DNA from: Forficula auricularia
Taxonomy: Eukaryota > Arthropoda > Insecta > Dermaptera > Forficulidae
Direction of reading: 5' to 3'
DNA length: 64,000 bases
NCBI GenBank assembly: GCA_024734495.1
Contig: JALMQS010000153.1
Span: forward strand, 9,814,037 to 9,878,036
The position numbers were made by a program, and so were the translations under genes. The notes under the pieces were generated by a model. The model searched no databases. It saw only the letters and a list, made by a program, of their open reading frames with translations, and was not told where the DNA came from. Each line of letters opens with the position of its first letter. The first letter of the stretch is position 1. Of the stretch, positions 33,129-44,551 are shown piece after piece.

Positions 33129-33725
33129 TAAAAAAAAAACGGATTTTTACTGTAACATAGACAAAATTTGGTTCAGTTTGGTCCAAGGGGAAGAATTTTC
33201 ATTTTTTGACTATCTCTTCTCATTTTGGGTGGTTAGTTTTTGCATTTCTAGCCTTCTAGAGGCCCACAGATTACGTATACAAAGTTTAGCATAGTTTGCT
33301 CCAAGGGCAATAATTTTCATTTTTTAACCCCCTCCCCCTTTTCTGAGTGTTTTTTGGGAAATTATTTCAAACAAAAGTTGCCAGAAATCACATCATCTAC
33401 AACTTTGCTCATAACGCAATTTGCCATAGAGTTAATAGTTTAGTAGTTATTTGATAATTCCCCCCCCCCCTCCAAACCCCCCTTTGGGGTCAAAATATCA
33501 AAATAATCAAAATAGCAACGATTTTAATTTAGAAGAGATCTGATCCAAATATGAAATTTCATAATAATCCCTTAAGCCGTTTTTTCGTGAATCGTGAGCA
33601 AGATTTAACCAAAACCCACGGAAACATACAGACCTACAGATATACAAAAATTTTAAATTTAAGTTTCAAGAAAAGTAATTGAAAAAATTGATGAAAAAAA
33701 ACACCTTCAAGAAAATTGTATACAT
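33129..33725. repeat. Dispersed Helitron-interior repeat, copy 2
   Basis: Repeats the modules of 32136-32700 with a C run near 33463. No coding sequence. Confidence 0.55.
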
Positions 33726-34165
33726 ATGTGACCTTCTCCGAGAAAAGGGACCTAGTGTGTGAAAATGAAGTTTTGAGAAAAACGCATTTAAAGTTTCATA
33801 ACGCATTATCACTTTGAACACACCTTCAGTTGGGAGATGCGATTTGGTATGGTTAGTTATGATTAGGTGCCGACTTTGGTGACGTCATGCCTATGTGGCG
33901 ACGTATTTTTTGTAAAAATAACTATAAGAAAGGAAAAGAATAAAGTGACGCTTCAGTCTTGTGCCAACTGTATAACGAGTGTTATCAATATCTCAAAAGT
34001 TGTTTCGCAATTTTGGTTCTTTTGTAATTTTGTTACTAAGCTGATGTTAATTTGAAGTAATTTTTATAATCTTATTCTACACCCTTTTAGGTACCAGAAT
34101 CCACTCTTAAGTCCAAACCCGTTTTTTGACACACTAGGTCCCTTTTCTCGGAAAAGGTCACATAT
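33726..34165. mobile_element. TIR element, GTGACCTTCTCCGAG ends
   Basis: Left end ATATGTGACCTTCTCCGAGA then AAAGGGACCTAGTGTGTG; right end the inverted form finishing AGGTCACATAT. TIRs of about 37 bp with one short difference. The 62-codon frame inside (33867-34055) has no recognisable domain. Target duplication and superfamily are unclear. Confidence 0.75.
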
Positions 34166-34714
34166 AGAATAATAGAAGATAACCAATTACCTAGCTTATA
34201 ACGTCAAAGTGGCGGATTTAAAATTTATTATAGCATAGGAAATAAAATATACAGCCCTCTAGATTAGCTAAGAGTAATGTCTTTAGATAGACATGGGAGT
34301 TAAGAAAAGAACAAATATAAGGCATTCGTTCTAGAACATAAATCATCCCCTCACGAGGTTTTATTTCGGCTCTGATGTTAAAGAAAGGGAACTCAATATA
34401 GATTTTAGTATTATTTAAGAGGCTCTAATATTTAAGGGAAAATGGAATTCGTAATCAGACGCCTTATATGTGTTTTATAATCTACTATAATCATACGTCA
34501 TAAGACTCATAAAAGTTATAAACTAAATGTAATGAAAAGTTTCCCTTTGATATGTTTTTCGATGATATATTTATTATATTTACAAGTAGATTATTGTACA
34601 AAATTAGAGAATGTTCTTATAGACTTAACGAAAAAGATCATTTCTAAATTTAGTTAATATAATAAATAATTAAATCAAAAAATTGATTACTATTAATTCA
34701 AGGTGAGGCAAAAT
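34166..34714. other. Unassigned sequence
   Basis: AT-rich, no shared repeat or domain recognised. Confidence 0.35.
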
Positions 34715-36063
34715 TCAATAAATGAAATTTCTCCGGGCTCCGATTCAACTGCCCTGCCTAGAATATAGCAGAAATTATTTTTTTAAGGAAATTGTAAATT
34801 TAGGGTAGTCACCCCCTTGAGAAGATGCAGGGTTACGACACTCCTAATTTACAACCCAATAAAAATAGTCACACTTCCCAAAAAGACAGGCGCTGATAAA
34901 TGTGAAAATTTCAGGACCATTAGCCTAACCTCACATGCCTCCAAAATCCTAACCAAAATAATCCAAAAAAGAATAGAACAAAGAGTTGAAGAAAATCTGG
35001 GGGAAGACCAGTTCGGCTTTAGAAGAAACAGAGGCACCCGAGAAGCAATAAGACTAATAAATAGAAAGGGCTTTTATCAGGGAAGAATCTGTCTATATCG
35101 GATTCATAGACCTAGAAAAAGCATTCGATAACGTCAATTGGGAAATTATCTTTGAAATCTTAAAACAGGAGGGAATAAAATTTAGGGAGAGAAGACTAAT
35201 CTACAATCTATATCAAAACCAGACGGCAATTATAAATATTGGAGATGAGCAAAGAGAAGCCAAAATAAAAAAAGGATGTGTGCTGTCACCCATGATTTTC
35301 AACTTATACATAGAAGAAGCGATTAAAAAATTCAAAGACAAAATTGATACAGGTATCGAAATCCAAGGTCAAAAGATCGCTATGTTAAGATTTGCCGATG
35401 ACATTGCCCTTCTAGGAAGCAATAAAAAAGAATTAGAGGACGCCCTGAATGGAATTAACCAAATCCTAATAGAAGAAATCAAAATGAAAATAAACAAGAA
35501 TAAAATCAAGGTCCTAGTATGTACTTACAAAAAAAGAACAAACGAGAATGGGGTTTAATTCAAAGCAAAAACTACTATGCTCCTCCTCAATCAGCTTAGA
35601 AAACAGGAAGTTGCTATTGAAGACATATGTATGGAGCATAGCCATGTACGGGTGTGAAACCTGGACAATTAGAAAAGCGGAGAGAAAGAGATTAGAGGCT
35701 TTCGAAATGTCGTGCTACAGAAGAATAGGTAAGGAATATCAAATGGATGGATAAAATTACAAATGAAGAAGTTCTTGGAAGAATCGGAGAAAGAAGAACC
35801 TTGTGGAAGAGTCTGAAGAAGAGAAGAGGTCAGATGATGGGGCATACATTGAGACATGGGGGACTGCTTAGGGATATCTTGGAGGGGGAGGTGGGAAAGA
35901 AAAGGGGAAGGAAGACCCAGATTAGAATATTTCAACCAAATAATTGGTGATATGGGATGCCAGACATTTAGAGAGGTCAAACAGCTGGCGGGGGACAGAG
36001 TCGAGTGGAGACGGATTGTTGCATCAAACCAGTCTTAGGACTGTATACTCAATGATGATGATG
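34715..36063 (+). pseudogene. RTE-like LINE endonuclease/reverse transcriptase, 5'-truncated, broken
   Basis: A non-LTR reverse transcriptase remnant. In order: SPGSD, VTLPKKTG, CENFRTISLTSHASKILTKI, DQFGFRRNRGT, then after a frameshift near 35080 FIDLEKAFDNVNW (motif A) and KKGCVLSPMIFNLYIEEAI, then RFADDIALL with catalytic FADD. The usual VRQ before GC in motif B is missing, which looks like a 9-bp in-frame deletion. A larger deletion near 35555 joins the palm to the C-terminal MYGCETWTIRKAE region, followed by a shift near 35745, the NEEVLGRIGERRTLW block and VASNQS with a stop at 36036-36038. It ends in an ATG/GAT triplet repeat. The clade label rests on the tail and C-terminus; the LINE identity is certain. 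Confidence 0.88.
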
Positions 36064-36344
36064 ATTAAAAATTTGATACAACTATTAACTCATGACACTT
36101 GATAAATACACTATAATTTTTAAAAAAATCGTTAGAACCGTTTTTGAGAAAATAAAAAAAAACGAAATAAAGGAAGGGGGGGGGGTGTAAATTAGTAGTG
36201 TCACGATGACTTCAAATAAATGAAAATGTGAAAGTCGTCTGGTGTACACACCAGTTGATTTTTTTGTAACAATAAAGGGGAATTACTCAATAGAAGGAAA
36301 ATATTTTTTTAAACCCACTAATATTTAATGACAAATAAAATGTA
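36064..36344. repeat. Short Helitron-type flank with G run
   Basis: AAATCGTTAGAACCGTTTTT resembles Helitron interiors; a G run lies near 36177. No termini identified. Confidence 0.4.
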
Positions 36345-37807
36345 GTACCTGGCCACCGAGCGATGCTCGGTAAATTTTTGCTTCAGTTAAAAGCTAGATA
36401 TTAATCCCCGAACTTCCCTCGCCCCCCATACCCCTCCACCACCGCACCCCACATCTCCCCCACCGTCACCTCCACCCTCGCCCCCGCCCCCTCACCCAAT
36501 TTTTGCATTTCAAGTCTTGTAGTGGCCCACAGATTATGTCTATATATGTATACATGTATAGGTATATAAATAAATACCATTTAATAATTTTTTTTAATTA
36601 AATAACAATTTTTGAGTTCATCAATTAAATTGCCAAATTCTAATACAGAATAATACGCTTGTGGGATTTAAAACTCGATTTTTAATCAATTAATTTTTTT
36701 TTTTTTTTTTTTTTTATAAATTTTATTAAACCAATTATTTTACATTAATTAATGTATACAATGTATTTTTTTTTGCTTCGATTCCGGAGATAACTTCTCC
36801 TCCATCGAGTGTCCTTATTCATCTTTAGTCCTTGTTTTTAATAAGAGGAAAAATCTAATTAGATAAAAAAACCTCTTTTCCGATAATTATTTCAATTCCA
36901 TTATTCCCCAATCAAGTCGATTGGCTCCATCCGTCCCTCATTCAATCCCATCAATTAATTTTTTTTTTTTTTTTTTTTTTATAAATTTTATTAAACCAAT
37001 TATTTTACATTAATTAATGTATACCTTGTATTTTAGCTTCGATTTCGGAGATTGCTTCTCCACCATCGAGTGTCCTTATTCATATTTAGTCCGTATTTTT
37101 AATAAGAGGAAAAATCTAATTAGATAAAAAAACCTCTTTTCCGATAATTATTTAATTCCATTATTCCCCAATCAAGTCGATTGGTTAATCTTCCTTCCTC
37201 TCCTCCCTCTCCTTCAATCCTTCATCCTCATCAATTAAATTTTTTTTTTTTTTTTTAATTTTATTAAACCAATTATTTTACATTAATTAATGTATACATT
37301 GTATCTTTTGCTTCGATTCCGGAGATAACTTCTCCACCATCGAGTTTCCTTGAACATCTTTAGTCCTTGTTTTTAGTAAGAGGAAAAATCTAATTAGATA
37401 AAAAAACCTCTTTTCCGATAATTATTTCAATTCCATTATTCCCCAATCAAGTCGATTGGTAATTCATCTCCTCCTCCTCGTCATCAATTAAATTTTCAAA
37501 CTTTTAATATATATAATAATAATTATAATGATCTTATTGTGGGATATAAAATTAAAAACAAATTATTTATTAAAAGGAAATTGAATAAAAATGTAAATAT
37601 ACATTTGTATCGAGACAACCACCTGTGAATAATTGTTTCAATTAACAAAAAACCCATCAAAAACAACTTGGCCGAAGATGAGACCGTGACAGATCGAATG
37701 TCCAACACAAACCCTCTTAACCTGTGAATTTCATCCAAATCGTTAGAGCTGTTTTCGAGAACCCGACCGGATATATATATAAACATTGTTCGTTTAATAT
37801 AATAAGA
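36345..37807 (-). mobile_element. Helitron with family-2 5' end and GTAC 3' end, carrying a tandem insert
   Basis: On the minus strand it starts TCTTATTATATTAAACGAAC after A (37807) and ends with hairpin ACCGAGC-ATC-GCTCGGT, then GGCCAGGTAC before T (36345). The interior matches 10240-10677 on both sides of an 800-bp block of tandem retroposon-like units (36687-37459). The 3' end is the module also used by family 1. Confidence 0.75.
36687..37459 (-). repeat. Three tandem retroposon-like units with A tails
   Basis: Three head-to-tail units ending near 36925, 37184 and 37459. Read on the minus strand each starts CCAATCGACTTGATTGGGGA, has a palindromic AATCTAATTAGATT centre and a TCCGGAATCGAAGC block, and ends GGTTTAATAAAATTTATAAA with an A tail of 18-28 bases. 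Unit length is about 220-240 bp and the period is about 260-275 bp. A fourth, inverted unit is at 37911-38135 and a fragment at 49325-49375. No tRNA-like promoter was recognised. Confidence 0.75.
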
Positions 37808-37910
37808 TTAAAATTAAGAAATTTAAATGATTATTTTTAAACCCACTAATATTTAATGATAAATACAATTTATTAAAATTAAGAAATTTATATAATTTCA
37901 AGGAAGGGTG

Positions 37911-38135
37911 GAAGACGATAGAAACCAATCGACTTGATTGGGGAATTGAAATAATTATCGGAAAAGAGGTTTTTTTATCTAATTAGATTTTTCCTCTTAT
38001 TTAAAACAAGGACTAAAGATGAATAAGGACACTCGATGGTGGAGAAGTAATCTCCGGAATCGAAGCAAAAATACAATGTATACATTAATTAATGTAAAAT
38101 AATTAGTTTAATAAAATTTAAAAAAATATAATTTC
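37911..38135 (+). mobile_element. Single copy of the A-tailed retroposon-like unit
   Basis: The plus strand begins ACCAATCGACTTGATTGGGG and runs to TTAATAAAATTTAAAAAAAT, so its tail is at the high-coordinate end. It is opposite in orientation to the three tandem units and lies about 450 bp away, outside the Helitron. Confidence 0.75.
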
Positions 38136-38728
38136 AATAACATCTACGGCTAAAGTAGTTTCACTTTCCCAGTGAGGTTATGTAGTTTTATTAATATTGG
38201 TCTTGGGGTTTATATGCGTCATATTATTATCTTGATGGACATAAACCCCCCGACTAATATAACGTTGAGTAAGTGAAATTAACTATGTACTCCATTATTG
38301 TGCTCTCCCTTCTATGGCCCATGTCATTTCTGATTAGAGCGAAAACTTTAATTATCCAGATAACGCACACGATTCTGTATGGGCTAAATGGCAAAAGTAG
38401 TCAAAACTTTGGAGAGCAAGCTGTGAAAATGACAGCGGGGGTGAGTCTTGAAGTTATTAAGATAAATCCATGAAAGTGTCGGTGGCCAATGAAGATTTAT
38501 TTCCTGTCAAATTAGATTCAGAGACAAATGAACTGTGGAAAGGCTTCGTCTCGAAACAGGGGGTTCCGTCTTCTATTCGTCCAGCCAAGGCTTTGATCAA
38601 CAAATACTCTCTCCTCCTTATAAATGTTTATTTAACATCTTCTCGTTGGCGGATAAGTGCCCATAGCTATTTATTGTTAGATTTTATTAACATTTCCTAT
38701 ATCATAGATACATTCAAAATGATTAATA
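38136..38728. other. Unassigned sequence; weak exon candidate
   Basis: This block is not shared with other repeats in the window. A frame from 38273 (better 38285) begins MYSIIVLSLLWPMSFLIRA, which resembles a signal peptide, and reaches a GGGGTGAGTC that could be a splice donor near 38441. There is no recognisable domain, no acceptor and no second exon identified, so this is only a candidate. Confidence 0.2.
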
Positions 38729-39518
38729 TCTACTCTTATTAAACGAGCAAAAATTGTATATTTATTAATTTATATATATATATATATATATTTATTTATT
38801 TATATATTTGTATCTTGGTTCTATTTTGAAAACGGCCCTACCGATTTTGATGAAACAAAATCTATTAACAAGTTTTGAGGATGAAAAAACGATCTGGCTA
38901 GGTCTGGACCTCATCAAAATTCATCTTAATTGATTTTTTCTTAATTAAAGTAATTATTGATAGATGAAAATCTCAATAAAAAAAATCATTCGGCGGAAGT
39001 CGTATTAGAACCTGGAACCTCTGCATATGTGTCCGACACTCTACAATTGGACCAGAGAACTATTTTAAAAATCCTTGCTTTTTACTTTTGCTAAAATGAA
39101 TATTTTTGAATTAGTCTTTATTATAAGTGTGGAAATAATTGAATATATTATATATAGCTATGTATTTAATAAATAATTTTATGTTTTTATTTCAGATCCT
39201 ATACGATTATTTTTTTTATTATTATTTTCTTATGTATTTTTTATAATGTTTATCAATATGAACGAATGTGGGCAAATTGGTGTACGAGTAAACAAATTCA
39301 CACATAATATGTGGACCATTAGAAAGATAGAAATGCAAAAACTGGGTCGGGGGTGGGGATGGATGTAGGGGGTGCAGTTGTGGGGGGTCCGGGGGTGGGA
39401 GGGGCGGTTGGGGTGGAGTGGGGTGGAGTGGGGGTGCAGTGTTGGGGGCGAGGTGATGGTTTCGGGAGGGGGGTGTGGGGTCAGGGGTTACCGAGCATCG
39501 CTCGGTGCCTCCAGGTAC
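38729..39518 (+). mobile_element. Helitron family 1, tandem copy A
   Basis: Starts TCTACTCTTATTAAACGAGC after A and ends with hairpin ACCGAGC-ATC-GCTCGGT and CCTCCAGGTAC. Positions 38985-39173 do not match the family: they contain a minus-strand tRNA-like stretch (TTGTAGAGTGTCGGACAC then GGTTCTAATAC) and AT-rich text that replaces the usual interior. The next Helitron begins at the very next base. Confidence 0.8.
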
Positions 39519-39811
39519 TCTACTCTTATTAAACGAGCAAAAATTGTTTGTTTATATATTTGCTTCTTAGTTCTATTTGGAAAACGGCTCTACCGATTTT
39601 GATGAAACCAACTCTATTAACAAGTTTTGAGGATGAGAAAACGATCTGGCTAGGTATGGACCTCGACAAATCTAATCTTTTCTTAAATAAAGTAATTATT
39701 TATAGATGAAAATCTCAATAAAAAAGTTTCACAAAGAGAAACAAAAAGGTTGTCCTCTGCTTGATACAAATAAACATACACACATGTGACGAGAGCCCAG
39801 GCGTCAGCTAG
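39519..39811 (+). mobile_element. Helitron family 1, tandem copy B, CTAG 3' end
   Basis: A 293-bp copy with the same first 200 bp as family 1 (CTACCGATTTTGATGAAACC, AACGATCTGGCTAGGTATGG), then a different end finishing CCAGGCGTCAGCTAG before T. It follows copy A with no intervening base. Confidence 0.75.
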
Positions 39812-39863
39812 TATATATAAATATATGTATATATACAATTTTTGCTCGTTTAATAAGAGTAGA
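39812..39863 (-). mobile_element. Helitron family 1, 5' end only
   Basis: The minus strand reads TCTACTCTTATTAAACGAGC (after A) then AAAAATTG and a TA-rich stretch. It faces copy B, so the tandem pair may have inserted just inside this older copy. Confidence 0.65.
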
Positions 39864-39869
39864 TAGATA

Positions 39870-40035
39870 TGTTTGGCACCGACTTCAAAAAGTAATTTTA
39901 TGTAACAATTTCGTCGTTTAGTTATAACTAAATAAGATAATTATTTTATATCTTTTAGTGCATTTTATTTTATTTTTGAGTTCTTATTGTCTTTTTTTCA
40001 TTTTATTTTTTTGAAGTCGGTTTTATTTTTTTTTT
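39870..40035. mobile_element. CCGACTTC fold-back MITE, partial
   Basis: Matches half of 62425-62830: GGCACCGACTTCAAAAAGTA through ATTTTTTTGAAGTCGGTTTT. Confidence 0.65.
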
Positions 40036-41332
40036 TATTGTTACTGGCTGCGCGCGTTTGGGTGTCGCCGCCAGTATTAGTGGTGGGGGTGTCTGATGCA
40101 AACTAGGATGTCGGAAGGAGTTGGTTGTCGGAGGAGAGGGGAATGTCCCTGTGCCCCGACGATTGTTCCAACCACGAGGGAAGATAAGGTAGTGGATGAT
40201 GAATAATCAAAAACACATGAGCAGACCATATTTTGGGGGTAGCTGAATTAACTCGATTCGAGTTGACGCATTTATAACATTCAAAGAAAATCATGGCTCA
40301 CTGCGTTGACTCGACTCTCATTGATTCATTGGTTTATTATTTAATTAATTATTGATTGACTCACGTAATATACAATGTGTTTAACAATTTGACTGTTGAG
40401 TACTTAAAGAATTATCACTACAATTGTCTTAAAGTATTATTTAGTTGAATAAACTATTTGTATGAGGTCGCAGTGCGATCTAGCGGAGAGCACTAGGACT
40501 GAGCGGACATTTATAAAAATTATTGACATGAAAAAGTTTATTAGATTATTTTGTACTTTTTAGTATATTACTAATAAAAGCGTTTTTTTATATTAATAAA
40601 TACTCTTATTCATGAATAAACTGTATTGTAAAGCTATCGAATTTAATATTATTATAATTAATTTTAAAATGCTTCTTATAAAAAAATGTCTTAGAGCCGT
40701 TGAAGTTATTTTTTATCTGACCTTTATCCTAATTCCAATTAAGATATAAATCAGAGAGAGGAGATCCCGAACGATCCGATCCCTCTCATTAAAATTCCTT
40801 AAAAACAGATTCAACATTGAAATTCTTGCATATGAAATATCTACAATTACACATCCCGATTAAAAAAAAAAAAAAACTCTCTTTTAAATATGCACCGTAG
40901 TTTATTGATTTTTTTTATTTATTCCCTTTGGCTTTTATTCTAAATATTAATGTTGATTATCTAAGACGAGATTCGAATCTCAATAGGTGAATGAGAGATT
41001 AAGTTGAATATAAAATTGGAGAGAGAGGCTTAAGATCTCGGGAAAATAATAATTAGATCCTGCTTATATTTACGTTGCTTAAAAGAGGCAAGCCACAAGC
41101 CTTGAGCGAAATTCTATATATTCTAAGATAATATATGGTTTTAATATTGTATCTCAAGTGTCAGTTTAGCTTCATTTGAAGGTCATCAGCTAGGAGGCTC
41201 TTCTCTCACGAGTTTCCACTCCGAATCTCACGAATTTCTTTGCTCGAAACAGTCAAACAGAAATTCTATTGTTTCTCTCAAACAAAATAAAAGTACAACG
41301 CCTATGATCTGAAGATGCTGTTTTACCCAAAA
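40036..41332. other. Unassigned sequence, possibly unique
   Basis: Not shared with other parts of the window and without recognisable domains. It is one of the longest repeat-free stretches here and thus a candidate for old host intergenic or intronic DNA. Confidence 0.35.
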
Positions 41333-41987
41333 TCTATATAATAAAAATGAATTTCTGTTTCTTTGTAAGCGCAGATTTCTCAAATGTCTGGATCGATTTG
41401 GCTAATTTTTTTTTTAATGTTCGTAATAGTCCAATTCAAGTTAATACGTAAAAAAAAATTGGAAAAATTGCCCGGAAAATTGAAAAATTCAGGAAAAACT
41501 AAAAAAAATTCAGGTTAGCCAACATAGCTTGCCAAACAATAAAAGAACTAAACTAGCAAAAAAAACAAGTGTTGACGGCCTTGTTTGTAACATTTTTAGT
41601 GTCATTCATTCTCAATAGTTCTAACCACATTATCGTTGAAGAATTTAATACTGCAACTAGATTTAAAAAACTATCTATTTTTAAAATTAAAAAAAAAATC
41701 GTCATGATAACTAAATTTTTGAAAAAGTTATGGTTATTTAAAAAAGCTATTTTTTTCAAAAATTCCTAAATTCTTTTGGGTTGGGTGAAAAAATTTGAAA
41801 AAAATTCTGAAACCCGTCTTTAATAGGGTAGAAAAATATAAAAGTTTCAGCCAAGCCAATTATATCGGGTGAGTTTTTTATCTTGAGACAGCCTTTTAAC
41901 TCAAAAACAGTGCATTATATGGAAAAAAGTTTCAAATAAAAGTTTATTTATATCAAGGGGGAGACTAAACTACGCTATTGTTTTTCG

Positions 41988-42897
41988 AGTTTTTCGAGTT
42001 TTGAGAGGGCTTGTCAGAAAATGAATGGAACCCTTAGGAAGTTGGAAGACTGGCTAAATATGAATAAACTGTTTATAAATTGTACGAAATCTAAAGTAAT
42101 GCAATTGGGGGTGGGTGGAGAAGGGTTAAGTCCAATCTATCTGAATGGTGTAAATTTGGAATATGTGGATTCATTTAAATACCTCGGAGTAGTGGTTGAC
42201 TCGAAGTTGAACTTTAAGAGTCATCATAGTGAGCTCTTGAAGAATGTAAACAGAAAAGTGCAATACTTTGGTAGAGCTTGTAATAATTTGAATATGAACA
42301 CTAGAATTAAGGTGTATAGAACTATAATTAGTCCTAGTTTCTCTTACTGTCCTACAATATTATATTTTGGCACTCAGGAGAATATTGATAAGTTGCAACT
42401 CTTACAAAATAGATGCATGAGATTTATATTAAAATGTGACAGATATACATCAATAAGTAGTATGCTGGAAAGCTTAGGACTTATGAATGTGAAGCAATTC
42501 TTATTTTTACAGACAATGTGTTTTGTATATAAATTATATCATAGCAAGCTGCCAGCCTATCTGAATTTCACATTGGTCAATGAGATCCATGACCATGGGA
42601 CGCGAATTAGAGACAATATATTTATTGAGAGGGCGAGGAAAGAGAGCACAAGAAATTCATTATATTTTAGAGGACTTGAGGAATTTAATTCTTTACCAGC
42701 TGAAGTAAGAAATGCATCAAGTCTGATTCAATTTAAGAACCAAGTTAGAATATATCTTAAGAGGGACAGTTGAACATTTCTATTGAGAAATATTTGGAAA
42801 TATTATAAATTTAGTATTAAGATTTGTAAATATTGAAATATATATGTATCAAAAATACATTTAAATATAAATAAAATAAAAAAATAAAAATAAACAC
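41988..42897 (+). pseudogene. CR1/L2-like LINE reverse transcriptase C-terminus, 5'-truncated
   Basis: The 250-codon frame 42021-42773 is the C-terminal part of a Jockey-superfamily (CR1/L2-like) reverse transcriptase: LEDWLNMNKLFINCTKSKVM, KYLGVVVDSKLNF (motif E region), a TRIKVYRTIISPSFSYCPTI thumb block, LQNRCMRFIL and a C-terminus with FNSLPAEVRNA. The catalytic YADD lies upstream and is lost. It ends in an A/T-rich repeat (ATAAAATAAAAAA) near 42890. The same host sequence without the insert lies at 60600-60650, which fixes the junctions near 41988 and 42897. The frame is intact, so the insertion is fairly recent. The exact clade is uncertain. Confidence 0.85.
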
Positions 42898-43348
42898 AGA
42901 ACAAGGTTTCAAGGGTATTTTAAGGTCAAGTTGTGTTTTTTAAATCGAATTCTATATTTTTCTTTGCACCACCATATTCTATAAAAAAAACTGAAGACCT
43001 TTCAAAAGAACTATTTTTTTAAACAACATCAAATAAACAAAATACATGAATCAATTAGATCTCAAAAAATATCTTAATAATTATTTTTAACAATGATTCA
43101 ACTTAATTATCAAATAATAATGATTAAATAATTAATTATTAAATAAATAATTATTAAATCGAAAAGTCACAACAATGAAAATAAGGGTTTACAATGATAT
43201 TAAAAATTCTTTATACTCAGATTTAAGAGATTATTTTCTATTTAATAGAACTACTTAAAATTCTTGATATTTCTCGTGTCAATCCAGTCGATAGTTATTA
43301 TGTATTACTATAATAAAAATGGAGTTTTTTTTAAAGACAGAATTGAAG

Positions 43349-43605
43349 ATTGGTCTTAATTTATGGTGAATATGGAACAAGTGTTGTGTTATGGGGATAC
43401 CCTTGAAATGGATCCTGAGCGTTTTCCTGATAGGAATACACCCTCACAAGCTTCATTTTATCGTGTTATAAATCTGTTAAAAAAAATAAGGAAATTGGAA
43501 CTGGAATTCATCCAGAAGACTTGCGATACACTCTGGAATGTTACAGAACATTGTCGAAAAATTATTAAATTATTAATTATTATTAAATTATTATTTAATA
43601 ATTAA
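43349..43605 (+). pseudogene. Helix-turn-helix (DUF4817-like) remnant
   Basis: The frame reads ERFPDRNTPSQASFYRVINL, resembling the ERFP-R--PS---F-R----L core of the arthropod DUF4817 helix-turn-helix found in transposon-derived proteins. A second copy on the minus strand at 60905-61089 has the same motif, with AERFPDRNTPSQ. After the motif the two copies disagree in frame, so both are broken. It lies inside an inverted repeat of about 170-bp arms. The identification rests on a short motif and is tentative. Confidence 0.45.
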
Positions 43606-44024
43606 TTATTTAATCATTATTATTTGATAATTAAGATGAATCATTGTTAAAAATAATTATTAAGATATTTTTTGAGATCTAATTGATTAATGTATTTTGT
43701 TTATTTGATGTCGTATAAAAATATAGTTCTTATGAAAGTTGTTCAACTTTTTTAGTAAATTTATTATATATATTACTAGCTTCAAGGCCCGCCTTCGGCG
43801 GAGCCTTTTGCTCAGGGAGCTTAGCCCCTGGACCCCCACGTGGCTGCTTTATTGATGTTTTATTAGTAACAAAGAATAAATATAATTGTTTTATTATAAA
43901 GTCTTAAATAGACATAATTTGAGATTCTATTTAACTGCAATATACACTCATAACAAATAAGATGAAATAAATATTTAAAATGTATTAAAAATCTCTATTT
44001 ATAAAAAATTCTCTTATTCTCAAG

Positions 44025-44550
44025 CTTGAGTTGTTTATCATAAAAGAATTTAGTCTTATTGATTCTAAGTCGATTCGTCCACGTTTTCAGTAGAGCTTGC
44101 CATTAATAGTCAAAACATCAAAAATGGAATGCAATAAGGTTATTCCTCTAGTATTAGATAAGAATCGATTGGTATTTTTGATTTTAAGTCGATTCCTCCA
44201 TGTCTTCAGCAATGGTTACCAATAATAATCGAAACGTCAAAAATCTAATGTAGAATTGTTATTCCTCTAGTATTAGATAAGAATCGATTGGTATTTTTGA
44301 TTTTAAGTCGATTCCTCCATGTCTTCAGCAGGGTTACCAATAATAATCGAAGGGTCAAAAATCTAATGTAGAATTATTATTCTTCATGTATTAGATAAGA
44401 ATCGATTGCTATTTTTGATTTTAAGTCGATTCCTCCATGTCTTCACCAATGGCTACCAATAAAAACCGAAACGTCAAAAATCGAATGTAGAATGGTTATT
44501 CCTCGACTGTTAAATGAGAATCGATAATTATTTTTGAAATAAAGTCAATA
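44025..44550. repeat. 118-bp minisatellite, about 4 copies
   Basis: The same unit as 21175-21620, with starts near 44175, 44294 and 44411 (spacing 117-119 bp). Units are more alike here than in the 21 kb array. Confidence 0.82.
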
Positions 44551-44551
44551 T

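Larger units (their letters stand above)
41333..43775 (+). mobile_element. Helitron-type element carrying LINE and HTH remnants
   Basis: The 5' end TCTATATAATAAAAATGAAT after A, then TCTGTTTCTTTGTAAGCGCA, is a classical Helitron start. The first 330 bp are inverted at 45290-45664. About 41880-43360 without the LINE matches 60525-61285. An inverted repeat (42990-43160 with 43560-43745) encloses the helix-turn-helix remnant. The 3' end was not identified; the minus-strand copy begins at 43776. Confidence 0.6.

Noticed and set aside
35669..35980. 103-codon minus-strand frame
   Set aside because: Antisense to the RTE-like LINE C-terminus.
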